Source: Oscillospiraceae bacterium (GTDB taxonomy: Bacteria; Bacillota; Clostridia; Oscillospirales; Ruminococcaceae). Taken from it: a stretch of 19,097 nucleotides of DNA. This document shows positions 1 through 6,185 of the stretch, in pieces. Made by a program: the position numbers and the translations under genes. The DNA is taken from positions 1 to 19,097 of the forward strand of contig JAHHUE010000031.1 in assembly GCA_020024155.1 (NCBI GenBank), in the 5' to 3' direction. Every line of letters starts with the position of its first letter. Positions within the stretch are counted from its first letter, which is position 1. The notes below the pieces were generated by a model. The model did no database searches. It was given only the letters and a program-made list of their open reading frames with translations, and had not been told where the DNA came from.

Positions 1-20
1 CATAAAAACAGAGTATATAA

Positions 21-49
21 TTGATTAAATAAGTTTTTTGTAATATAAT
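21..49 (+). promoter_or_regulatory. Promoter of the MATE gene
   Basis: TTGATT (21-26) and TATAAT (44-49) are separated by exactly 17 bases, which fits a housekeeping sigma-70/SigA promoter. Transcription would start near 56, leaving a leader of about 55 bases before the ATG at 112. No repressor site or structured leader is evident. Confidence 0.7.
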
Positions 50-111
50 ATTTTTGATTTTTTTACCAAATTATATTTTATAGCTGTAAGCAGCAGAAAG
101 GATTAAAGGCT

Positions 112-1509
112 ATGATATCCAAATTATTCAATCCTTATACATTGCTGGGGAATAATCAACAACTTGGTGAGCTTCCTGACGCAAACACCATATTAAAAAA
201 AACAGTAAACATTGCTTGGCCTGCTGTTTTGGAATCCTTTTTAATCAGTATTGTTGCTATGGTAGACAATGTTATGGTTTCTTCCCTTGGTACATACGCA
301 ATAGCCGCAGTTGGTCTTACAACACAACCAAAATTTATTTTCTTTGCAATAATTATTTCTATGAATGTTGCTTTATCTGCACTTGTTGCAAGGCGTAGAG
401 GAGAAAATGACCGAGAAGGTGCAAATAAAGTTGTTAAACAAGTTATTGTAATTGCTATTATTATTATTGCTATTATATCAATAGCTTCATTCACTTTTGC
501 AGAACCTTTGTTAAGATTTTGTGGTGCTCAAGATGATACTATTGGTGCAGCAACTGACTATTACAAAATTATAATGGTTTTCTCTTTTTTCCAGTTGTTC
601 TCAATGGTTTTAAACGCAGCACAGCGTGGCGTTGGTAAAACAAAAATTGCTATGCGTACAAATATTGTTTCTAATGTTATAAATGTTATATTTAACTACT
701 TATTGATAGGTGGAAACTTTGGTTTTCCAGCTTTAGGCGTAAAAGGTGCAGCAATCGCAACAGTTCTTGGCAGTATTGGTGCTTGTGCGATATCTTTGGC
801 TTCAATATTACATACAGATGGTTATCTTAATATTTTTCTTATGAAAGGCAAATTATTTGATAGTGAAATTATAAAGTCTCTTGCAAAACTCACAAGTGGT
901 ACTCTTGCAGAACAATTATTCTTCCGTATTGGATTTTTAACTTTTGCTATGATTGTTGCAAAACTTGGTACAACAGCATACGCAACACACCAAATTGCTG
1001 TTAACTGTATGCATATTTCATTCTCTTTTGGTGACGGTTTTTCTGTTGCAGCAGTATCTTTGGTTGGCATGAACTTGGGTGCTAAGCGAAGTGACCTTGC
1101 AAAAATTTATGGTATTGCTTGCAAAAGACTTGGATATATTTTTGCAATTATTTTAAGTGTATTCTTTATTTTTAGTGGAAAAAAAATATATATGATGTTT
1201 ACTGACGACATGGCAATCATTGAACTTGGTATTATAATTGTAAGAATTCTTGCTGTTATTCTCTTTTTCCAAATTGACCAAGTTATTACTTCTGGTTGTC
1301 TTAAAGGTGCCGGAGACACAAAATATGTTGCTATGGTTGCATTTTTAAGCGTAACTTTAATAAGACCAATTGCTGCGTATGTTTTCTGTTATCCTATTGG
1401 TTGGGGGCTTATTGGTGCTTGGATTGGTACATTGTTTGACCAGCTTGCAAGAAATTTATTGAATTCAACAAGATTTAGAAGTGGTAAATGGGCAGAAATA
1501 AAAATATAA
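112..1509 (+). CDS. MATE family multidrug/cation antiporter
   Basis: This 465-residue polytopic membrane protein has the length and the two-bundle, roughly 12-helix hydrophobic pattern of the MATE (MatE) efflux family. Family-like segments are the N-terminal stretch with WPAVLESFLISIVAMVDNVM (about residues 35-54), the mid-protein GVKGAAIATVLGS region, and the C-terminal KGAGDTKY segment followed by the GWGLIGAWIG helix. MATE proteins export cationic drugs or metabolites across the cytoplasmic membrane, driven by Na+ or H+. The actual substrate cannot be read from the sequence. The ATG at 112 follows the purine-rich AAAGGATTAAAGG. The gene is a single transcription unit with its own promoter and terminator. 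No broken segments are seen. Confidence 0.93.
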   Translation: MISKLFNPYTLLGNNQQLGELPDANTILKKTVNIAWPAVLESFLISIVAMVDNVMVSSLGTYAIAAVGLTTQPKFIFFAIIISMNVALSALVARRRGENDREGANKVVKQVIVIAIIIIAIISIASFTFAEPLLRFCGAQDDTIGAATDYYKIIMVFSFFQLFSMVLNAAQRGVGKTKIAMRTNIVSNVINVIFNYLLIGGNFGFPALGVKGAAIATVLGSIGACAISLASILHTDGYLNIFLMKGKLFDSEIIKSLAKLTSGTLAEQLFFRIGFLTFAMIVAKLGTTAYATHQIAVNCMHISFSFGDGFSVAAVSLVGMNLGAKRSDLAKIYGIACKRLGYIFAIILSVFFIFSGKKIYMMFTDDMAIIELGIIIVRILAVILFFQIDQVITSGCLKGAGDTKYVAMVAFLSVTLIRPIAAYVFCYPIGWGLIGAWIGTLFDQLARNLLNSTRFRSGKWAEIKI

Positions 1510-1516
1510 TAGTATT

Positions 1517-1556
1517 AAGAAGTAATCGGCATAAAAATAAATGTCGATTACTTCTT
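1517..1556 (+). terminator. Terminator after the MATE gene
   Basis: AAGAAGTAATCGGCA (1517-1531) pairs with TGTCGATTACTTCTT (1542-1556) over 15 bp with one G-T wobble and a 10-base loop. It is followed by a T-rich stretch and lies just past the MATE stop codon. Confidence 0.75.
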
Positions 1557-1580
1557 TATATAATTTTTTGTAAATTTCTA

Positions 1581-1609
1581 TTGACAAGTTAAACTCAATA
1601 TTATATAAT
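1581..1609 (+). promoter_or_regulatory. Promoter of tRNA-Ser
   Basis: A consensus TTGACA (1581-1586) and TATAAT (1604-1609) are spaced by 17 bases. The predicted start near 1616 is about a dozen bases before the mature tRNA 5' end. The strength fits a stable-RNA gene. Confidence 0.85.
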
Positions 1610-1628
1610 AACAAAGCTGACTAAATAC

Positions 1629-1718
1629 GGAGAGATGTCTGAGTGGTCGAAGGTGCTCGCCTGGAACGCGGGTGTACGGTAACACGTACCGAGGGTTCGA
1701 ATCCCTCTCTCTCCGCCA
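1629..1718 (+). tRNA. tRNA-Ser (anticodon GGA)
   Basis: A complete class II tRNA with the CCA end encoded. The acceptor stem GGAGAGA (1629-1635) pairs with TCTCTCC (1708-1714), followed by discriminator G and CCA. The anticodon stem CTCGC/GCGGG encloses the loop CTGGAAC, giving anticodon GGA (reads UCC/UCU). The long variable arm, GTAC...GTAC, is the hallmark of tRNA-Ser. The T arm is GAGGG-TTCGAAT-CCCTC. Confidence 0.97.
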
Positions 1719-1720
1719 TC

Positions 1721-1750
1721 AAAAAAGCAGGTTATAAAACCTGCTTTTTT
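1721..1750 (+). terminator. Terminator of tRNA-Ser
   Basis: AAAAAAGCAGG and CCTGCTTTTTT form an 11-bp stem with an 8-base loop and a T run, starting two bases after the CCA end. Confidence 0.9.
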
Positions 1751-1838
1751 TGTATAATTTTTTATTTATAAGCTTAATACTATAAACAAAAACAGGTAAG
1801 ATTTTTTATAATATCTGTTTTTTGTGTAAAATTATACA
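1751..1838. repeat. Nested inverted repeats of unknown role
   Basis: TGTATAATTTT (1751-1761) is the exact reverse complement of AAAATTATACA (1828-1838). Inside it, AAAAACAG (1788-1795) pairs with CTGTTTTT (1815-1822). The sequence is very AT-rich, so chance is a serious alternative. There is no ORF here. Confidence 0.3.
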
Positions 1839-1869
1839 AATTATTTTGTTTATTTTATTATAATTCCTA

Positions 1870-1898
1870 TTGAATAAAGTATACTGTTGTAGTATAAT
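1870..1898 (+). promoter_or_regulatory. Promoter of the TM1266-like/ABC importer operon
   Basis: TTGAAT (1870-1875) and TATAAT (1893-1898) are spaced by 17 bases. Transcription would start near 1905, so the structured leader begins almost at the 5' end of the transcript, as is usual for riboswitches. Confidence 0.8.
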
Positions 1899-1904
1899 AT
1901 AAAT

Positions 1905-2062
1905 ATCCGAAATCGAAGATTTACTGAGAACAGGGTTTATTTTATCATTCATATCGTTCTGCAAAGTTGGGTACGCCCCGACATTAAAGGCGAAGTAAAC
2001 AATTTTATATTTTTATTTTTACAATAAATTTGTTTATCCGTGCCTTTTGGTACGGATTTTTG
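1905..2062 (+). ncRNA. Candidate riboswitch leader (class not recognised)
   Basis: About 160 bases of untranslated leader precede the importer operon. Helices seen by eye are TTTACT (1920-1925) with AGTAAA (1994-1999) closing the domain, AGAAC (1927-1931) with GTTCT (1956-1960), and GTTGGG (1966-1971) with CCCGAC (1977-1982). This gives a three-way-junction-like aptamer that precedes an intrinsic terminator. GGTACG at 1970-1975 can instead pair with CGTGCC at 2039-2044, the 5' arm of the terminator. The helix TAAACAA (1996-2002)/TTGTTTA (2030-2036) could stack inside that antiterminator. I infer an OFF switch in which the ligand stabilises the aptamer and so permits the terminator. The consensus cores of the TPP, SAM, FMN, purine, cobalamin, c-di-GMP, guanidine-I and T-box classes were not found. 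Confidence 0.6.
2036..2062 (+). terminator. Leader (attenuation) terminator
   Basis: ATCCGTGCC (2036-2044), loop TTTT, and GGTACGGAT (2049-2057) form a 9-bp stem with one G-T pair, followed by TTTTTGTTT. It lies between the promoter and the first start codon (2106), so it can only act as an attenuator of the operon downstream. Confidence 0.8.
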
Positions 2063-2105
2063 TTTATAATGATATGGAACTATAAATTAAGAGGAGGTTA
2101 TTTTT

Positions 2106-2357
2106 ATGGAAAATAAAATATCCGTAATCAGCATTATTGTTGAAGAAATGGAAGCCACATCTATTATCAATTCCATTTTACATGATTTTGGACAGTATAT
2201 TGTTGGCAGAATGGGTCTGCCATATAGAGAAAAAAATATATCAATTATCTGCGTTGTTGTTGATGCTCCACCAAATATCACAAGCTCGCTATCTGGCAAA
2301 CTTGGTATGATTAAAGGTGTAAAAGCCAAGTCAATAACAGCAAAACAAAATAGTTAA
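2106..2357 (+). CDS. TM1266-like small protein (iron-only hydrogenase system regulator family)
   Basis: This 83-residue protein resembles the TM1266 family, annotated as putative iron-only hydrogenase system regulators and built on an ACT/NikR-C-like ferredoxin fold. The recognisable parts are ISIIVEE near the N-terminus, the HDFGQYIVGRMGLPYREKNI block (about residues 30-49), and the VVVDAPPNITSSLSGKLGMI block (about 51-70), which matches the family's strand and glycine-rich loop. It has no DNA-binding domain, so any regulatory role would have to work through ligand or protein binding. The family name comes from gene neighbourhoods with hydrogenase maturation genes, and no hydrogenase gene is present here. 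The start has a strong AGGAGG. It is the first gene after the riboswitch-like leader and lies 16 bases before the lipoprotein gene, so it is almost certainly co-transcribed with the importer. Confidence 0.82.
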   Translation: MENKISVISIIVEEMEATSIINSILHDFGQYIVGRMGLPYREKNISIICVVVDAPPNITSSLSGKLGMIKGVKAKSITAKQNS

Positions 2358-2373
2358 AGGAAGGACTTAAACT

Positions 2374-3402
2374 ATGAAAAAATTATTATCAATCATTTTA
2401 TCATCTGTTCTTGCAGTAAGTTTTTTAACTGCGTGTTCATCAAAAGAGCCAGACTCTTCTCAACCAAATTCTAACACTGAATCCAATACATCTTCCGTTG
2501 TTGAAACTGAGGGTATTGATATTCGCATTGCAGGTATGAAAGGTCCAACATCAATGGGGCTTGTATCATTGCTTGATAAATCCGAAAAAGGCGAAAGCAA
2601 AAACAATTACACATTTACATTGGCTGGTGCAGCTGATGAAATCACACCAAAACTTATTCAAGGCGAACTTGATATAGCAGCTGTTCCTGCAAACCTTGCT
2701 TCTGTTCTTTATAATAATACTGAAGGAAAAATTAAAGTTTTGGCAGTAAATACTCTTGGTGTTCTCTATATTGTTGAACAAGGCGAAACAGTTAAAAGCA
2801 TTCAAGACCTTAAAGGAAAAACAATTTACTCAACAGGTAAAGGCACAACACCTGAATATGCACTCAAATATCTTCTTTCTCAAAATGGTCTTGACCCTGA
2901 AAAAGATGTAACTTTTGAATGGAAAAGTGAAGCAACAGAAATAGTTGCAGTTCTCAAAAATGACCCAACAGCAATTGCAATGCTTCCTCAGCCTTATGTA
3001 ACAGTTGCTCAAACTCAGATTGAAGGTCTTAATGTATCTCTCAGTCTTAACGATGAATGGAACAAACTTGATAATGGCAGTATGCTTGTAACTGGTGTTG
3101 TTGTTGTAAGAGATGACTTTGCAAAAGAAAACCCTGAACAAATCGCAATGTTCCTTGATGAATACAAAGACTCTATAAACTTTGTAAACAGCAATAACGA
3201 AGACGCTTCTGTTCTTATTGAACAGTTTGATATTTTCAAAGGTCCTGTTGCTAAAAAAGCTCTTCCTCACTGTAATATTTCATTTATGGAAGGTCAGGAA
3301 ATGAAATCAGCTGTAAGTGGTTATCTCAATACTTTATTTGAACAAAACCCTAAATCAGTTGGTGGAAAATTGCCTGCTGACGATTTTTACTATCAAAGAT
3401 AA
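2374..3402 (+). CDS. ABC transporter substrate-binding lipoprotein (NitT/TauT/SsuA-like)
   Basis: A 342-residue extracytoplasmic solute-binding protein. The N-terminus is a lipoprotein signal: basic MKK, a hydrophobic core, and a lipobox LTAC with the lipidated cysteine at residue 21. A Ser/Asn-rich linker of about 25 residues follows. The mature domain starts with IRIAGMKGPTSMGLV (about residues 51-65). It then shows the type 2 periplasmic binding fold typical of NMT1/SsuA-like proteins: GELDIAAVPANLASVL (about 97-112), the QDLKGKTIYSTGKGTTPEYA segment (about 143-162) and AIAMLPQPYV (about 197-206). Such proteins capture small anions, amines or pyrimidines for import. The ligand here cannot be assigned. 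A purine-rich AAGGAAGG supports the start. The permease gene follows after three bases. Confidence 0.92.
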   Translation: MKKLLSIILSSVLAVSFLTACSSKEPDSSQPNSNTESNTSSVVETEGIDIRIAGMKGPTSMGLVSLLDKSEKGESKNNYTFTLAGAADEITPKLIQGELDIAAVPANLASVLYNNTEGKIKVLAVNTLGVLYIVEQGETVKSIQDLKGKTIYSTGKGTTPEYALKYLLSQNGLDPEKDVTFEWKSEATEIVAVLKNDPTAIAMLPQPYVTVAQTQIEGLNVSLSLNDEWNKLDNGSMLVTGVVVVRDDFAKENPEQIAMFLDEYKDSINFVNSNNEDASVLIEQFDIFKGPVAKKALPHCNISFMEGQEMKSAVSGYLNTLFEQNPKSVGGKLPADDFYYQR

Positions 3403-3405
3403 TTT

Positions 3406-4158
3406 ATGAAAAATAATACAAAATTTGAAAAAATACTATCAGTTGCCACAGCATTATTGTTGTGGCAACTTGTTGCTGTTATAATTTCTGAGGAAGTTTT
3501 ACTTGTTTCTCCTGTTAAAGTTTTTATTCGCCTTTCTGAGTTAATATTTGAAAAATCATTTTGGAGTGCAATTTTATTCTCTTTTATCAGAATTACTTCC
3601 GGTTTTTTTATCGCAATAATTATAGGTACTCTGCTTGCTATAATTGCTTATAGGTTTAAAATTGCAGAAGTTTTTTTATGGCCTTATATTTCTATTATAA
3701 AATCAACACCTGTTGCTTCATTTATAATTCTTTGCCTTATATGGCTGTCATCTTCCACCTTACCTATATTTATATCAACTATAATTGTAATTCCAATTGT
3801 GTATACAAATATGCTTGCCGGATTTAAAAGCACCGATAAAAAAATATTGGAAATGGCAGAGATTTTTAATCTATCATTTAAAAAGAAACTTTTATTTATT
3901 TATCTTCCAAAAATAAAACCACATTTTATATCTGCCTGCACCGTATCTATCGGTCTTGCTTGGAAATCCGGTATCGCAGCAGAAATAATCGGCATACCTT
4001 CTGGAAGTATGGGAGAAATGCTTTATAACGCAAAATTATATCTTGCAACGGCTGATTTATTCAGCTGGACAGTAGCTATTATAGTTATAAGCATACTTTT
4101 TGAAAAATTAGTTTTGCTTATAATAAATAAATTATTTTCAAGTTTTGGAGGTTTATAA
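3406..4158 (+). CDS. ABC transporter permease (SsuC/TauC-like, BPD_transp_1)
   Basis: A 250-residue integral membrane protein with about six hydrophobic segments. It has the EAA-type cytoplasmic coupling loop characteristic of binding-protein-dependent permeases, EMAEIFNLSFKKKLLFIYLP (about residues 148-167), which docks on the ATPase. The flanking helix with WKSGIAAEIIGIPSGSMGEM (about 187-206) is typical of the NitT/TauT permease group. It forms the membrane channel for the substrate delivered by the upstream lipoprotein. The start lies three bases after the lipoprotein stop and the stop overlaps the ATPase start by one base (TAATG), indicating translational coupling. Confidence 0.92.
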   Translation: MKNNTKFEKILSVATALLLWQLVAVIISEEVLLVSPVKVFIRLSELIFEKSFWSAILFSFIRITSGFFIAIIIGTLLAIIAYRFKIAEVFLWPYISIIKSTPVASFIILCLIWLSSSTLPIFISTIIVIPIVYTNMLAGFKSTDKKILEMAEIFNLSFKKKLLFIYLPKIKPHFISACTVSIGLAWKSGIAAEIIGIPSGSMGEMLYNAKLYLATADLFSWTVAIIVISILFEKLVLLIINKLFSSFGGL

Positions 4159-4748
4159 TGAGTGATATTATTATTAAAAATCTTTATAAATCTTTTGGAG
4201 ATAATTCTGTTTTAGAAAATGTAAATATAACGATAAAAGAAGGCTCTATCACTTGCATTATGGGGCAAAGTGGAAAAGGAAAAACCACACTTTTAAATAT
4301 TCTTATGGGGCTTGAAAAAGCTGACAGTGGAGAAATATTAAATATGCCTAAACTTAAATCTGCTGTATTCCAAGAAAACAGATTGTGTGAAAGTTTTTCC
4401 GTTTTAAGCAATATTCGCATTGTTAACGACAATGTTTCTGATGATACTATATTATCTCATCTTAATGCAGTTGGGCTTAAAAATGAGGCAAATCAGCAAG
4501 TATCAACACTAAGTGGTGGTATGAAAAGACGAGTAGCACTTGTACGAGCTATAATTGCCAAAAAAGATATTTTGTTTTTAGACGAAGCTTTAAAAGGTCT
4601 TGATGAAAATACCAAAGAAACAACCATACAATACATTTTAGATAACTGTAAAAATACAACTGTAATTATGGTTACTCATCAAAAAGATGAGGCATTAAAA
4701 CTAAATGCAAATATTTTGTATCTTAAAAATGGACAAATTACTGAATAG
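4158..4748 (+). CDS. ABC transporter ATP-binding protein (SsuB/TauB-like), short
   Basis: This is the nucleotide-binding subunit of the importer. Walker A is GQSGKGKTT (residues 36-44), the Q-loop glutamine is Q72, the signature is LSGGMKRR (118-125), Walker B is ILFLDE with catalytic E143, and the switch histidine is H174. All the motifs needed for ATP hydrolysis are therefore present. At 196 residues it is shorter than the usual 240-260 of this group. It ends soon after the H-loop and lacks the usual C-terminal extension, and the segment between Walker A and the Q-loop is also compact. The ATG overlaps the permease stop by one base, and TTTGGAGG in the permease end supplies the ribosome binding site. 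It is the last gene of the operon. Confidence 0.92.
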   Translation: MSDIIIKNLYKSFGDNSVLENVNITIKEGSITCIMGQSGKGKTTLLNILMGLEKADSGEILNMPKLKSAVFQENRLCESFSVLSNIRIVNDNVSDDTILSHLNAVGLKNEANQQVSTLSGGMKRRVALVRAIIAKKDILFLDEALKGLDENTKETTIQYILDNCKNTTVIMVTHQKDEALKLNANILYLKNGQITE

Positions 4749-4810
4749 TTATTGTTTAATCTGATTATATCTATTTTCTCAAAATGTATTATTAAAATTT
4801 AACATAAACA

Positions 4811-4845
4811 AAAATCACAAGTCTTTTTGGACTTGTGATTTTTTA
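4811..4845. terminator. Bidirectional terminator between the importer operon and prfB
   Basis: AATCACAAGTC (4813-4823) and GACTTGTGATT (4830-4840) form a perfect 11-bp stem. It has a T run on the plus side and an A run upstream that becomes a T-rich tail on the minus strand. It can end both converging transcripts. Confidence 0.85.
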
Positions 4846-5964
4846 TTATTTTATAAATTCATTTTTACTTAAAGCTTTAAGATATGCGTTTAAAAAACCT
4901 TGAATTTCGCCGTCCATAACAGCGTCAACTCTTGCATCTTCATACCCAGTTCTGTGGTCTTTAACCAAAGTGTAAGGCATAAATACATAACTTCGTATCT
5001 GACTGCCCCACGCAATTTCTTTTTGCACACCTTTTATATCTTCTATTTTTTCAAGGTGTTCCTGCTCTTTTATTTGTGCAAGTTTTGAACGTAGCATTTT
5101 CATTGCCATATCTTTATTTTGAAACTGACTTCTTTCATTCTGACAAGCTGTTACAATGCCTGTTGGAATATGTGTAAGTCTTACAGCACTTGAAGTTTTA
5201 TTAACATGCTGTCCACCTGCACCTGATGCACGATATACGTCCATTTTTATGTCTTCTTCACGAATAACAATCTCTTCTGTATCTTCAATCTCTGGCATAA
5301 CTTCGCAAGATGCAAATGAAGTGTGTCTGCGCCCTGAAGAGTCAAATGGTGAAATTCTTACAAGACGGTGTACTCCATGCTCGCCTTTTAAGAAACCATA
5401 CGCATTTTCGCCTTCAATTGAGAATGAAACACTTTTTATACCGGCTTCATCTCCGTCAAGATAATCAATTGTAGTTGTTTTATATCCTTTTTTATTACAA
5501 TATCTTGTGTACATTCTGTACAACATTTCGCACCAGTCTTGACTTTCTGTACCACCTGCACCAGCATGAAGTGTTATAATTGCATTGTTTTTATCATACT
5601 CGCCAGTAAGAAGTGTTGTAAGTTTCAACTCTTCAATTTTATTTTCCAACTTCTCTGATGTAGACACGATTTCTTCTTCAAGACTTTCATCTGCAAGTTC
5701 TTCATAAAGTTCTATCAATGCACCAAGGTCTGAATTTAAGTTAATTATCTCGTCAACAGATTGTTTTTTATCTTTAAGTGATTTAATTTTTGTAAACACT
5801 TTTATCTGTTTTTCCTGATTTTCCCAAAAAGAAGGGTCATGTGTATCAACTTCAAGTTTTTCAATTTCCATTGTAATTTGATTATAAGAAACAGAATCTT
5901 TAAGCTCTTCTATCTGTCCCTTTGAATCACTTACTATTTTTTTATAATCATCTATTATAATCAT
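4846..5964 (-). CDS. prfB: Peptide chain release factor 2 (RF2)
   Basis: RF2 recognises UAA and UGA stop codons and triggers peptide release. The 372-residue protein carries the UGA-reading tripeptide SPF (205-207, in RISPFDSSGRRHTSF) and the catalytic GGQ loop (250-252, in SGAGGQHVNKT). The coiled N-terminal domain with DPSFW is intact. I place the start at the ATG at 5964, because GAGGG lies six bases upstream. A TTG four codons earlier would put the ribosome binding site inside the gene. Many bacterial prfB genes need a +1 frameshift at an in-frame UGA near codon 25. Here the frame is continuous through codons 20-35 with no CTTTGA-type slippery site, so that autoregulation is absent. Its promoter is at 5998-6026, and it is monocistronic. 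Confidence 0.97.
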   Translation of the reverse strand: MIIIDDYKKIVSDSKGQIEELKDSVSYNQITMEIEKLEVDTHDPSFWENQEKQIKVFTKIKSLKDKKQSVDEIINLNSDLGALIELYEELADESLEEEIVSTSEKLENKIEELKLTTLLTGEYDKNNAIITLHAGAGGTESQDWCEMLYRMYTRYCNKKGYKTTTIDYLDGDEAGIKSVSFSIEGENAYGFLKGEHGVHRLVRISPFDSSGRRHTSFASCEVMPEIEDTEEIVIREEDIKMDVYRASGAGGQHVNKTSSAVRLTHIPTGIVTACQNERSQFQNKDMAMKMLRSKLAQIKEQEHLEKIEDIKGVQKEIAWGSQIRSYVFMPYTLVKDHRTGYEDARVDAVMDGEIQGFLNAYLKALSKNEFIK

Positions 5965-5997
5965 ATTTTCCCTCAATTATCACAAATGTATTTTATA

Positions 5998-6026
5998 ATA
6001 ATAACACAATAGTAATTTATAGTAAA
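5998..6026 (-). promoter_or_regulatory. Promoter of prfB
   Basis: Reading the minus strand, TTTACT (6026-6021) and TATTAT (6003-5998) are spaced by 17 bases, about 35 bases before the chosen start. The match is moderate. Confidence 0.5.
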
Positions 6027-6185
6027 GTTTTTTTAATCTTTACAGACATTAAATAAACCTTTATAATAAATTTTGGTCAAAATATACTTATAAAAACTTA
6101 TTTATCTATCATACTTATAATATCGTTATATATTATCTCAGTTTGTTATGGTAAATATATGTAAATATTTAGGAGTTATAATATT

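Noticed and set aside
1629..1718. tRNA-Ser as an integration site for a mobile element
   Set aside because: No integrase gene and no duplicated tRNA 3' end were seen in the window.
1905..2000. TPP riboswitch, suggested by CTGAGA at 1924-1929 and by the NMT1/SsuA-like importer
   Set aside because: The other invariant TPP parts (GGGGTGC before it and the ACCTGAT...GGATAATGCCAGCGTAGGGA part after it) are absent.
1960..2062. T-box leader, suggested by GTTGGGTACGCC and the terminator that repeats part of it
   Set aside because: The T-box core TGGNACCGCG is not present, and the leader before it is too short for a specifier stem I.
2830..3270. 146-codon minus-strand ORF inside the lipoprotein gene
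   Set aside because: It is antisense to a clearly conserved coding region, has Phe/Asn/Cys-biased shadow composition and no ribosome binding site.
5965..5976. TTG start of prfB four codons upstream of the chosen ATG
   Set aside because: It would place the only Shine-Dalgarno sequence (GAGGG) inside the gene. The ATG at 5964 has it at normal spacing.
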